64,000 bases of DNA from Hypomyces perniciosus (taxonomy: Eukaryota; Ascomycota; Sordariomycetes; Hypocreales; Hypocreaceae). The notes below the pieces were generated by a model. That model saw nothing but the letters and a program-made list of their open reading frames with translations. It searched no databases and was not told the DNA's origin. The stretch covers positions 248,001 to 312,000 of the forward strand of contig SPDT01000002.1 in the NCBI GenBank assembly GCA_008477525.1, read 5' to 3'. Positions 32,308 through 47,382 of the stretch are shown in pieces (position 1 is the first letter of the stretch; each line of letters begins with the position of its first letter). A program made the position numbers and the translations under genes.

Positions 32308-35300
32308 TATATTTCTATTGCCTACTTTTAGCAGTATACTGCTTACTTTAATAATAATTATTAATATACCCTTTAATAAACTTTTTTTTAATTTACCTAT
32401 ATTACTTTATTTAATTATATACTCTATAATTATTTAATACTTATATTAATTATATACTGGCTTTTTTAAGCTATAAGTAACGAGAATAATGAAATAAATA
32501 TACTCTTTTTTCTTTATATATTTATAAACTTATATAATTAAATAGTAACTTAGTGTAAGAAGGCGTTGCGCCTTTAATTTAACCTATTAGAAAAGCAGAA
32601 TTTAGTTTACCTTAAAGAGGCTACTGCCTTAAACAGTAGCGATAATAATAATAATGCCTATTATATATAGGCGTATAAAGGCTAGAAAGCTTTGAGAGAA
32701 TAGTTATTGCAGTAATAGGATATACTTTTATAGCTAATGGCCTATAAGCTAGAATTAACTGGTTTCCTGTATTTTTATATATTTTATTCTAGTAACTGTA
32801 TATTTATTAAGTTTAATAGTACTTTAAAGTGCTTAAAGCGCTATTATAGTAAAGCTTTAGTAAACTTATTAATAAATATAAAATTAATAAAAAGATAAAA
32901 AACTGTAAATAATCTTTTTTAATATTTTTATTAAAGCTATATATTTTATATATTAATATAATATAGGCAAGTATTAATTTATATACTTTCTTTAATTATA
33001 AAATATATAGTTAATTAATTATTATAATTAATATTTTAATTAATATTAAAGTTGAATTTTATTTTTTAAAAAAGGTAATATAAAACTATAGCCTTTTTTA
33101 CTATTTAAGTAAAGGCAAGTAGTTTAGCTTTTATTATAGATATACTAATAATACTTTAATGTATTATATTTTATAAAATAAAGCTTAAGAAAAGTATAAT
33201 AAAATACCTTTAAAATAATCTTTAAATATTTATATTATTAATAAAGGAAGTATTACTTAAAGCAGTTAAAACTTATATTTCTCCTTTCCTTTTATATTAA
33301 AGAGCTAGGAAATACTATATATATAAATAGTAGATTAGCTGGTTAACTGCTTTAAAGTACTCTTTACTAAGGTTAATTAAAAACTATAATAAAGCTAAAG
33401 CGCTATAAGCTATATTAAGCTTTATTATAATAGTTATATAAAGTATTAATTTTACTTTTTCTTAATATATTTTAATAGTTGCTTTTAAAGTTTATAATAT
33501 ACTTTTTTAAAGCTTTATAACAGGTATTAGAATTATAGAAAGTTATATTCCTTTATTAAACCTAAATCGTTTTGCAATTTTCTTAAAATAGATTTTATAA
33601 GAAAAGTATATCTTATACTTTATATAGTTACAGGTAATTTTAATCTTTAAAAACTATTATATATCTCCTTTACTATAAAGCTTATACTTTACTTTTAAAG
33701 CATTTAGTAGTTTAGTATAAAAAGCTTTATTATTATAATAATATATAATTAAAATATTATTTATATAAAATATAATAAAGATTTTCTAAGCTTTATTATA
33801 GAAGAGATAGGGCTCTTTAAAGCTTAAGATTAACCTTTATTATTTTAAGGTTAAAGATAGTTTATTAAACTACAGCTTTAGTAAGTCTTTTAAGCTATAT
33901 AAGGCTTTCGCGAGCTTTAAATAAATATTTAACTGCTTAAAACCTTTAAGGAGTTTATATATAATTAATTTCGAGTTTTTATCCTTTAAAGTATTAAGAA
34001 AAGCGTTTTTAATATTATACTGCTTTAGTTTAAAGTTAAATTTTACTATAAAAGCAATAAGTATATAAAAAGAACGCGCTATTAATATAGCTATATATAT
34101 ACTCTTTATAGTAAAGCGCTTTTATAAATCCCTATAAACTATAAAATAAACTTTACAGTATTCTAGATTTCTATTTTAATTAAACTTATAAGTAAAAACC
34201 TAATATACTAGTAGTAGCTTTATTATTGCCTTTAAGTATAGTATCTTTTGCTAGGTTCCTTTTATATATAGAGAGTTAATTTTATTATATATAGTTTACT
34301 TAAACCTATCTTTAAGTAGGTATTTTATAAGCTCCTTTTAGTCTTTTAGCAATTTCATTAAATCCTTTTAGTAAATAGTTAATTTATTAAATGCTATACT
34401 TTTTTAGGAAAAAGATTTTTAGTCTATTATTATATTAAAAACAGTAAATACTATTTCCGCGCTTTTTAATTTATTACTTATTAGCTTTTATTAATTAAGC
34501 AGCAGTTAATATAGCATTAAATTAAAAAGCTTAGTAATTATTAAATATATATTAGGCTTATTATCTTTAAAAGTAGTGTTTAGGGTATATATTTTAATCT
34601 TATATATTAGGAGATATTTGTTAACCTTTCTTGCAAGTTACTTCCCTTAAAGTTTTAAGCTCCTGCAAGTATTAGCTACTGCTCTGCTATTTAAAGGATT
34701 ACTAGCTAGCATTTCCTTAAAGGTTTACTTTTCTTTTATAGAAATAGGCGAGTCTTTTATATACTAGTCTGCTTTTAGCTTTAATGGACTATCCTCTTTT
34801 ATTAAATTATATACCTTTAATATATAAGGCTATTCTTTTACTATATCCCTTTCTGTAAAAAAGGGTAAATCGCTTGCTAAAGTATTGCCTAAAGTTCCTA
34901 TTAACGTGCCAGTATTATCTATAAAGATTAACTATTTTAAGGTAGCCTTTAATGTTTAAAGATTAAAAGGTCCTTTTCAGTATATTAATAGTTTACTTAA
35001 AGTATTTATTAAGCTATCTTTAATACTTTATATCTCTGCTACCTTTAAAGGTATATTTTCTTTTTCTGTATTACCTATAAAGGTATTTTTTACTGCAGGA
35101 ATATATATAAAAAAGAGTTTAAATTCTAGTTTATTTTCTTTAACCTTATTAAATAGCTTATTTAATTTAGCTATAGACAGCTTATCTGCAATCTCTTTAT
35201 TGCTATTAAAAAAGCTAGTTTTATTAAACTATATATTCTTTATAATAATTACTTTTACTAGGCAGGGTAATTAAATGCAATATATATTATTTATAATATA

Positions 35301-36352
35301 GCTAATAAGATATCTAATTAGCCCTTTAAGCTTAATTTTAAATTCTTTCTTTTTCTAGCTAGCCTTACAGTCTTTATTTAGTATATAGGCGCAGTAGCTA
35401 TATATATAAAGCCTGCTTTAATCTAGCTGTAGGTCTATAGAAGGCTCCTTTATTGGAAAAGGCGTAAAATCGCGGAACTATTACTTTAATTTATTAATAG
35501 GTAATATTATATTAAGGCTGCGTATAGGACTTATATTAATAATATACGCTGCAGCTTTTATACTTTTAGGCTATAAGTCGGTTAAGAGACTTATAGCTTC
35601 TAGTATTTTAATTTACTTATTTATAACTTCTTAACCTGCCTATTCTAAAGCGCCATTCAGTTTATATATATAAAAAGGGGTAAGCTTTAGGATAATACCC
35701 TCTATATTAGCCCAGATCTAAAAGTATAATAAGCTTTTAACTGCAATTATAGCTTTCTTGTTATCCTGCTTAAAAAAGTATATAGAAACATTATATTGCG
35801 TCTTTACTATACTTATAAAGTTAAAAAGAGCACTAAAAACAGTTTCCTGTTCTTTATTTAATAAAAGGTGTATATATAGCTATACAGTATATTCTTCCTT
35901 AAATATTAAAAGCCAGTTATCCCTATTATAGCCTTTAAGATAGTCTTAAAGATCCTAGTATACTTTAAAGAATAGTTTTAGTGCTTGTTTATTAAATAGT
36001 CTGTGAGAGATAACCTATTTTGCGTATATAAAAGTATAAGCCTTATATTTTATATATATAGTTCCCTTAATGTATATATTCCTTGCATTTCTTATAAGCG
36101 CTTTAAGCGCTTTTAGGCCTAAATATCTTAATTATAGATACCAGAGCTATTTAGAGTTATATTATAGTACTAGGGGATTATATATTAGTTTTCTCTTGTT
36201 TTTTAACGCTATATAAATGCTGTAATTTGCGTTAAAAAGAATAAAAAGAGCTATTAAGCTGTTTAGTATAGTATATTTAAGGATAGGGGTAATATAGAGC
36301 AACAAGGGCTTATATTAAAGAAATAAAAGATTATACTTATACTTTACTTTCC

Positions 36353-37356
36353 AACGATGCCATTGAGGGTCTCAAAGGAGTGCGTCTACCGCAAGTTGTT
36401 CATGTCAATTCACTCAGTAGTACTCCGCACATGTCAATTATTATTTCCTGATTGAAAGATCGGCGAATCTGATTGCATGGCTATTTTAACCTGTCATCAC
36501 AGCGACGTCGAGTGGCAAGGAACCAGCTTCCAAGTAACTCGGGACGATCGTATCCCTAGCATATTGTTGTGCAGCGCTTTTCTGACAGATTTACAAGGAA
36601 AGGTCTATACGAGGAAGCATCTAGTTGTCCTTAGTCAAGAATCGCAGCGAAATGAGTCTGAGGCGACCATAGCCTTATTACAAGTGAATGCAAACACGTG
36701 CGCTCGTCTTGCGCATATTTAGTACCTAGGTAGGTAAAAGAAAAATGTACCCTCTAATAAGTGCGGCATCGTCCACGATTGTGAAATACTAGATGCAGAA
36801 GATCTTGCAACTCTGTCGGGAGTATTTTGCATCGTTCATTGTTTAATTGTTTCCAGAGACATTGCCAAAGGTATGTGATGATTGGTTCCTGATAAATGGA
36901 CCTGGAGTATGTCAGATACTGTGTGCTTAGCAAGAGCCTCAACTTTATCCGCGGTGTTTCGTCATGTATCCTATTGACTCTAGGCCTCGCTAATAAGTGA
37001 GTTGAGATGGAGATTTCAGAAAAAAAAATCATTAGTCTTCATTTTTCATGCTCAAAGTCAAAATGCAACCCTTTCAAAACAATGGCCTTAATTTTGGGAG
37101 GCATGAAGAGATGGCAATAGTTCTTGCAACCAATATTCTAGCTATCTCAGTAATAGTACTAGGTAGGCTATGGAAAGACTTTTTAGCTGTAAGATGAGTG
37201 TCTATGGATCAGACAAGGATCTATGTTCTGTTTAATTTTTGTACTTCCCTTGACCTTGCTCGATGACCATAGACAGAGAGCCAATGGTCTTTCTCCGTCT
37301 AATTGTTGAACCACCTATTTCTAGGTCTAGCCATGAAGCGATGCCAAGTAGCAGAA
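36353..37356. other. Unique DNA at the left edge of the gene island
   Basis: Normal-composition sequence between the broken end of Copia A and the metalloprotease stop codon. A plus-strand open stretch at 36477-36722 (81 codons) has no recognisable features and I do not call it a gene. The rest holds nothing I can name; part must be the 3' untranslated region of the minus-strand metalloprotease. Confidence 0.5.
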
Positions 37357-39056
37357 TTAACCCACATTGCTGGACATTGATTGACGGGTCAGATCCAGAG
37401 TAGACAAGTTATCTGCGGATTGGGGGGGAAGGGATTTCGTGGGGAATGGCATAATCCACTTACCCATACAAAACATTGCAAATGCTTCTGTATAATACAT
37501 GGTAAGCAAATCCGCATGAAAACGTTCGGCGATATCCACAAAGTCACAAGGGAATGCAGCCTTACCTGCATCCAGATGGCCCTGTGGTGTTTGATTAGTA
37601 GGGTGTAGAGCCGCAATTCCTTTGGCAATATCTGCGAGGCATTGAATGGATTGAGCAGTGTTAACTCTGCCACCATTTCCATCGTCGCATACAAGGTCAT
37701 CTTCCAATAATGTCAGTGCCGTCCATGTAAATATATCAAGACTCCAAACCTACCCAGCTTCACACCAGAAGGCATAAATGCAAATGCGTGTGTAAGCTCG
37801 TGAATAACAGTAGTTACGAGAAACTCCCCTAAAAAAACTGATGCCGGTTGTGCTATGTATTAGCTCTTGGAGAACCTGCTTTTGGTGGTTATTAGGTTGT
37901 CCGTTAATCGCGACATTCAGATTGCGATAGTGCGTTCCAGCACTGAGAGTCTTGTCTTCATGGGAGATCCAAGCTTCGAATGCCGGAGGACAAAAGGTTA
38001 CAGTCGCATCAAGAAACAGTGATTGCGGAGTTGCTACGTATGCAACCGCCGGGTAAGTGGGTATTCTCAAAGAGCCAAACATCCGATGTGTCTGTTGGCT
38101 ATGTTGAGGACATATAGCGGGCAATGTAACCCAATGATCCACCAAACCTGGCAATGGTGAATTAACACCACTGAGCTGCGATAGCCAGAATTGACCAGAG
38201 CTGTCCGCTTTTCATCAGTAACGTTCTATTAGCCTGATGGGATCTTCCAAGATGTTGAGGGCTCGCATGGTCCTTACGATTTGGTCGTCCGTATTCTGAG
38301 ATTATGCCAAGTTAGCAATACTGTTCCAGATTGAATGCAGAGAGCCTGACCATCAGTGTAAGTTAAGCCCTGGCTATTTGTGTCGCTAAGCCACTCCTCC
38401 TCGTCGCAACGAATTGCCAAGTGAATGGATCCCGGAATCAAGTTGTAAGATAAGTAATTCACGAGGGCAGTCTGCATTGAACGCGCCGCATCTGTTAGTC
38501 TCATTTATTGGCGTGAGCATGTAACCACAAGCAATAAAGCGATACTCAAGCGAGGCGACAAACTGACCACGTGAGAATTTGATTGCATGGTAGCTATCTC
38601 TAGTCCAAGCACGATTCCTAAACTTGACTCTTCGGATTATCATGCTGTAGGTTGAGAGCACGTTTTCTTCATCAAAAGTGCGATCTTTTGTCTTGGATTT
38701 ATCATTTCGAAGTTCACCAGAGCCGTCATACATGCTCAGGAGAAGATCCAAGTGTTCTATCGCGTTCTTAACCTACACGGCATGGTCAGCACCAAGACGA
38801 AAACGAGTCAAGTCATAGATAAACGCACAATCATTTCGGCATCTGTGAAAGCCTGGAACAGGCGAGCAGAGTTCGCAGAATTTCTGCAGTACTGTGTGGC
38901 ATCTTTTATAGTCATAGACCCATCGGGCGGGTGACGAGTTGTATTGAGCAGAATGCCTTCTCCGGCTGGCAACTCAGTCGTCGGCAAGCCAAAAACATGC
39001 ATAGAGAAGCTAAGAAAAGCAATCAACAAGGTGGACTTTAAAGAGAACCCAGCCAT
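37357..39056 (-). CDS. Secreted aspzincin-like (M35-type) zinc metalloprotease, multi-exon
   Basis: Reconstructed minus-strand gene of about 420 residues. Exons: 39056-38829, 38772-38568, 38491-38351, 38295-38278, 38207-37754, 37700-37566, 37487-37464, 37412-37357. Introns are 51-78 bp with GT..AG ends (donors GTGCGT, GTCAGT, GTCAGG, GTAAGG, GTAGGT, GTAAGG, GTAAGT), and CTGAC/CTAAC branch sites are visible in several. Phases agree across every junction except inside exon 5, where the frame must shift by one base between about 37900 and 37825 (an unrecognised intron with a weak donor, a sequencing error in T7/G4, or a true frameshift). The start at 39056 gives a hydrophobic signal peptide (MAGFSLKSTLLIAFLSF). 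Near the end are a CPPAF motif, the zinc-binding HELTH (37788-37802) and an LDAEAFAMF segment matching the NAD/E-Y-A-x-F tail of the aspzincin fold. The last two introns are multiples of three without stops, so they could be retained. Substrate unknown. Confidence 0.7.
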
Positions 39057-39778
39057 TGTTCCTTGTACACTGATCAAAGGTGTAGTACGTCAGGAAGGTT
39101 CGGGGTGTAGGAGCGTCCAAATCTGAGTGTAATTGGACGCGGCAAGCTGTTTATAAGCTGTACTCAACAGTCACATACTTCCATGTATTTTGAAGAATAC
39201 TTCAGTCGTATCCTCAGTACAACTCATAACGGTATGCCAACAATTACTTGCGGACCGAATAGGTGGAGCGAGGGCCTACTTCAGGCTCGAGAGGGTCCCG
39301 TGATCAAAGTGCAAACTCTTTCATGTAACTGATAGGAACGTTTTTTAAATGGTATAACCAACATCTGCGAGCATGTCTCTCGGTCATTGAGACGACATAT
39401 TCAGAGGACCTTGTATGGAAGTGATGTTTGCATTGCACATCTTTGGCATGGAAGGCGGCTGCTCAGACCATCGAGCAGCCCGTCATGAGGTTAGAGGGCA
39501 GACTGAAAATAACACTGGACAACAAGTAACCATCGCCACGTATGCAAATAATTCACCTTTGCATTCCATATGTGTCGTTTCGACCTATTTCGAGATCTTG
39601 AATAGAGTGAACCATCCTATTGTTGGCACCGAGCTCAAAAACTTCTTTCGCTGCCATTCTTAGTCGTCGACAGAACTTGACATACATCTAGGCCGCTCTG
39701 CCTACGAATGCAGTTTCGCTTCCTTAATGTCACGTCCCATAGGGTTCTGTTCTTGCATCTCCTTTTGACTTACTCAAC
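39057..39778. promoter_or_regulatory. Divergent intergenic promoter region
   Basis: 722 bp between the starts of the minus-strand metalloprotease and the plus-strand chitinase, so it must contain both promoters. A TATA-like GGTATAACC lies at about 39351-39359. An open stretch at 39415-39663 has no recognised domain and is not called. No specific transcription-factor site can be asserted. Confidence 0.5.
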
Positions 39779-41975
39779 ATGCCGTGGCCGAGTCCTTGGG
39801 TTGCTGTGCCAGCCCTCACCTGGGCCATCTTTGCTACCAGCTCGCCCGTCTGGGCAGTGAGCACGACTGGTCATAGCAATGTTGACAATTCAACTTCATT
39901 TTATTCACAGCTTAGAGCTTGTCCGGCTGCATGTTTGGGGAAGACTCCTGAAGATTGGACGGTTTACTCTTCTTTTGAACGACTCTCCGTGTGCGACCAG
40001 CCCATGCTTTTCGACCTCGCAATTAATACGCCCACCAACGACAGTTCTAAAACAGTTTTGATCCGCTCCTGTACAAGCACTCAATTCAGTCGTCAAAAGC
40101 GTGATATCATCGATAATACGAAAAGGGATGACTTTGCCTGCCCTAGCACTGCTGTCGAGTCTCAAGTACACCTGCAATTTGCTCGAGAGAGTGCTGCATC
40201 GAATGCTGCAAACCGTGACTCTCTACTTAGAGCACTCGATGGGATGAAAGTTTATATTAGAAACGCCGCTGCTGTATCTGACTGTGCCAAGGATAATGAT
40301 ATCATGCTCAGCTACTACAACGGCACGGTTGTTGGCATCTACGTTGGCCAAGCATTGGGCAAGGGCACCATCTCGTCGATGATTGACGAACTTATTCGCC
40401 TATCTAACAAGTCAGACTTGCCAGCGGCCAGTATGCTCGCACAAATTTGTGATGATGAACGTGACATGAGTCACATAGCTGGCTTGGCGGTGACAGCCAC
40501 AAAGGACATCAATTTTGTCCAGTCGGCTCTCGTGTCCTGGGCCAAGGGCAAGTGCGCGAGCAAAGCTTCGAACAAGGAAGATACGTCTGTCTGGTCTCAA
40601 AACTTGGTCATTCGTGAGACGCCTCAACAGCTTTCTTCGGAAGTCAGAGCCAGCAAAACCGCAGCTCTTCCCTTGACATCTACGCAACACAACTCGCATG
40701 TTCTCATGACTGCTCAGGCAGCAGGTCAATACTGCACGAAGAGAGAGGTCATCTCCGGTGACACATGCACGTCCTTGGCGAAGGCGTGCAAGATTTTGCT
40801 CGAAAATTTCTACAAGTACAACAACGCCGGAGATGGAAAAGATTATTGCAAAAAAATACAGGTTGGACAGAACGTTTGTTGCTCATCTGGCTCGCTTAGG
40901 CCGTTACCACAGGAGGATGGTACTTGCTACACTTACACAGTGAAGGCGGGAGATGACTGCTCCAGAATCGGGATGCCTTGGAATCTTACTCCAAAAGATC
41001 TAGCCGCTTTCAACGACAAAACCACCTGGGGATGGATGGGATGCAGTAACTTGAGTATCGGACTGAAGATTTGTCTGAGCAAGGGGTATCCTCCCATGCC
41101 TGCGCCGATCAGTAATGCCATCTGTGGCCCCCAAAAGCCTGGCACCATTGCGAAAGGACCAATTAACGATGCGTCGAGCCTTGCTACACTGAACCCATGC
41201 CCACTCAACTCATGCTGCAATATCTGGGGCCAGTGTGGCATAGACTCCCAGTTCTGCACAAAGGCTGCAGGGCCTGCAGGGAACCCAGGAACTTCTCCGC
41301 CAGGTGTGTATGGGCGTATCTCAAACTGCGGCACGGATATTGTCAACAACAAGCAACCGCCATCCGGTGGATACCAGCGCGTTGGGTATTACGAGGCATT
41401 CAACTGGGACCGCCCCTGTCTTCACATGAGGGCAGATTGGTCCAACACCCTTGGTTATACTCACATGCACTGGGGGTTTGGCGATATCGCGAGTGATCTA
41501 TCGATCTATGTTAGCGATACCCATGACCAGTGGCAAGGATTTATGTCGCTTGAGGGTGTGAAAAAAATTGTTTCATTCGGAGGATGGGGCTTCTCAACAG
41601 AACTGGCTACATACGAAATTCTTCGCAAAGCAATGTTCCCTGAGAACCGAGATCGCTTTGTGTCGAATGTTGTGGCTTTCGCGGAGCGAACCGGTATTGA
41701 CGGCATCGATATCGATTGGGAGTATCCTGGCGTAAGTGCCCCTTTGCTTTACTGCCAGGATGATCTGTTGCGTTCTCTTGCTGACTTCTTGATAAATATC
41801 ACAGGCACCTGATATTCCTGGCATCCCCACTGGTCTCCCTACAGATGGCCCGAACTACCTTGACACCCTCCGCGCCCTTCGAAAAGCACTTCCCGCCAAG
41901 TACTCTCTTTCCATAGCTGCCCCGGCGTCTTATTGGTACCTGAGACTAATTAAATATAATATATATTATTTATAG
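39779..41975 (+). pseudogene. LysM/chitin-binding GH18 chitinase, 3'-truncated by transposon DNA
   Basis: Exon 1 is 39779-41731 (651 codons), intron 41732-41804 (73 bp, GTAAGT, CTGAC branch site, CACAG), exon 2 from 41805. Order: signal peptide (hydrophobic, ending near SPVWA, residue ~25); N-terminal Cys region; two LysM-like domains (~316-371 and ~382-436, each with paired cysteines); a chitin-binding type 1 domain (~448-495, CCNIWGQCG); GH18 from ~534 with SFGGWG (~599-604) and intact catalytic DGIDIDWE (641-648). This is the layout of subgroup C (killer-toxin-like) fungal chitinases, secreted enzymes that bind and hydrolyse chitin. Native sequence stops after the ASYWYLR strand (about 41946). 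There Copia D begins in mid-polyprotein, and the frame ends at a TAG at 41973-41975. More than half of the catalytic barrel and the whole C-terminal region normal for this subgroup are gone, so it is almost certainly not an active enzyme. Confidence 0.85.
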
Positions 41976-44034
41976 TATATTTAATTATATATTTAATTAA
42001 GCCTTTAAACTTAATTTTAAATTCTTTTTTATTTTAACTAGCTTTATAGTCTCTATTAAATATATAAGCATAATAGCTATAAATATAAATCTTATTTTAA
42101 TCTAGCTATAACTTTATAGAAAGCTTTTTGATAGAAAAAGGTATAAAATTAAAGAATTACTATTTTATTTTATTAATTAATAATATTATTTTAAATATAA
42201 ATAAAAGGCTTATATTAATAAAATATACTATTACTTTAATACTTTTAAGCTATAAGTTATTTAAAAGACTAATATAATTAAATATTTTAATTACTTTAAT
42301 TATTACTTTTTAACTTATATACTGTAATATACTATTTAACATATAAATATAAAAAAAGGAAAGTTTAAAGATAAGTCCTTTTTTATTTATTTAAAGCTAG
42401 TAATATATTAAACCATTAATTACTATTATAGCTTTTTATTATCCTATTTAATATAATATATACAGATATTATATTATATTTTAATTATATTTATAAAATT
42501 AAAAATATATTAAAGATAACATTATATTCTTTATTTAATAAAGAGTATATATATAATTATATGATATATTTATTTTTAAATATTAAAAGCTAGTTATTTT
42601 TATTATATCTTTATAAATAATTTTAAAAATCCTAGTAAACATTAACGAAAGGTTTTAGTATTTATTTATTAAATAGTCTATATAAAATAACCTGTAATAT
42701 ATATATTAAAGTATAAAATTTATAGCTTATATATTTAATTCCCTTTATCTTTATATTTTTAGTATTTTTAATTAATACCTTTAACGCTTTATAGCTAAAA
42801 TACTTAAATTATAAATATTAAAAGTATTTTAAATTAAAGTATAATAATAAAGGGTTATATATTAATCTTTTTTTATTGCAGTATATACTGTATTATATAT
42901 ATTTAAGAGTAGGAAAAGAGTTATTAGGCTATTTAAAATATAGTATTTAAATATAAAAGCAGTATAAAGAGATAAAAGTTTATATTAAAAAAATAAAAAA
43001 TTATACCTATAGTTTATTTTAGCTATTATAATATTCAAGTTAATTATATTAATATAACGTATATTATTGCATTTTATAAATTACACTTTAGCTTTATATA
43101 GCTTTAAAGTTAATATAATATTAATATAAAATATGTTTATAATAATAATATTAGTAATTTTAATAAAGCATATAATTTCGTGAATTAAGTTGCAGAAAGT
43201 ATTTTTAATTAAATAATATCCTCTCTTTAAAATTTAATATTTGATTATAGTTACTCTAATATAATTATCTTTTATATTTAATATAAAAAAGTTAAGGATA
43301 AAGTAATTCCCATTATTTATAAAGCAAATAATACTATAAGTATTAAAAGAATACTTTAAAAAAGTCTATCAAGTATATGCTTTATATTTATATATTAATA
43401 TATTTATTAAATATATAGCAAGGTTTCTTTTCTTTTTATTAAGTAAATTTAAACAAATTAAAGCTATTTAAAGTTATAGGCTAATACTTTTTTTCTTTAA
43501 ACTAAATAAATCTACACCTTTTTATATAAGCTTTTTATATAAAATAGTTTATTTATGTTTGTAAAAGTATATATAAATTTTGTTAATTTATTGAAAAAAA
43601 GCTTATACTTTCCTTTTTTATTAGGCCTTTTAGTAAATATAGCTTATATTTAATTATGGTTGATTAACGCTTAAATGTACCTTTTTAACTATATAAACGG
43701 TCTGTATTAATTAATAGCTTAAAGCTTATATTATTATTTAATATTATATCATTAAAGTAGTTTTTAAGTATTATATATAAGCTTTAAACATGATTTATTA
43801 TATTCTTTATACTATCTAAACAAAGTTAACTAAATCAATTAAAAGTCAAGATTGTTTTTAATTTACTGCTTTAAATTAATATATTTTTATAGTAAATATA
43901 AGTAATATAGAGTAAAGCTTAAAGTATAGTAACTTCTAATAGCTTTTAGATACGCGATTTAAGAAAATATTCTTATAATTGTAAGAAAATTATATTAAAT
44001 AATATATTTATAAATATATAATTGATTTATACAT
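41947..44034 (-). mobile_element. Copia fragment D, minus strand, heavily RIP-mutated
   Basis: From TAATTAAATATAATATATATT onward it matches, in reverse, Copia B from about 50160 down towards its 5' part. It has no LTR at the junction with the chitinase, so the junction is a break inside a Copia polyprotein and not a clean LTR insertion. It is far more AT-mutated than the corresponding part of copy A. It ends where the LTR remnant of Copia C starts. Confidence 0.75.
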
Positions 44035-47082
<3,048 letters not shown>

Positions 47083-47368
47083 TGTTGGGTTAAGTAGGCC
47101 GGGGCCCTACCGCTTATCAGCGCTAGGGAGCTCTTATTTGCTATATAAGCAGATATAAGCTAATATATAAGCAGATATAAGCTAATATATATATCGCATA
47201 AGCGATATATTAGACTATACAGGCGCTGTAAGCGCCTATATACAGCTTCTTCTTTATATTAGCTATATATATATATAGTAAGGCCACTATAGTATATTCT
47301 CTTTTATAAAATTAAGCTTTATTTCCTATCTCTCTATACTCTATATAGCTGTACTGCGCTCCGCTATA
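47083..47368 (+). repeat. 5' LTR of Copia B
   Basis: 286 bp, starts TGTTGGGTTAAG, ends TATA (RIP form of CACA). It is 22 bp longer than the 3' LTR because AGCAGATATAAGCTAATATA is duplicated in tandem (about 47147-47190). Confidence 0.9.
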
Positions 47369-47382
47369 GTTATAAGCCTAGG
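47369..47382 (+). other. Primer-binding-site candidate of Copia B
   Basis: GTTATAAGCCTAGG abuts the 5' LTR. Reversing two RIP-type transitions gives GTTATGAGCCCAGG, complementary to the 5'-half/anticodon stem of initiator tRNA-Met as I remember it. That is the half-tRNA priming known for Drosophila copia and yeast Ty5. It is nearly the same as the site in the TRIM at 22779. Confidence 0.6.

Larger units (their letters stand above)
16210..36352. mobile_element. AT-rich, RIP-mutated retrotransposon block (left)
   Basis: Composition shifts sharply near 16210 to very AT-rich, TpA-dominated DNA and back to normal at about 36352. Retrotransposon domains are readable only through many TAA/TAG stops that replace Gln codons, and Asp-Asp catalytic pairs appear as Asn-Asn, as expected from C-to-T changes at CpA on both strands (RIP). 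Individual parts are listed separately. The remaining stretches (17166-17989 and 19616-20234 apart from the PPT-like site) are RIP-mutated sequence in which I see no gene or named element. Confidence 0.85.
31203..36352 (-). mobile_element. Copia copy A, minus strand, 5'-truncated
   Basis: Homologous in reverse to Copia B (47083-54232). Its 3' LTR is 31203-31466 and the polypurine tract complement (tacccccc) follows at 31467-31474. The internal part runs rightwards through the 3' region (31.5-32.5 kb), RNase H, reverse transcriptase (degraded FYINNILII near 33745-33780 on the minus strand) and the integrase side. Homology to B stops at about 36352, inside the polyprotein, at a junction with unique DNA. 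The 5' LTR and gag are missing. It is moderately RIP-mutated: stops interrupt all domains. Confidence 0.85.

Noticed and set aside
16210..36352. AT-rich block as organellar (mitochondrial) DNA or a centromere
   Set aside because: Recognisable gypsy and Copia domains with CpA-to-TpA decay and nested TSDs explain the composition; no mitochondrial genes or tRNAs are seen. A centromeric role cannot be tested from sequence alone.
36477..36722. 81-codon plus-strand open stretch at the left edge of the gene island
   Set aside because: No recognisable domain, signal peptide or splice partners; length is within chance expectation in normal-composition DNA.
39415..39663. 82-codon plus-strand open stretch in the divergent promoter region
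   Set aside because: Lies between two gene starts, no features; more likely regulatory or untranslated DNA.
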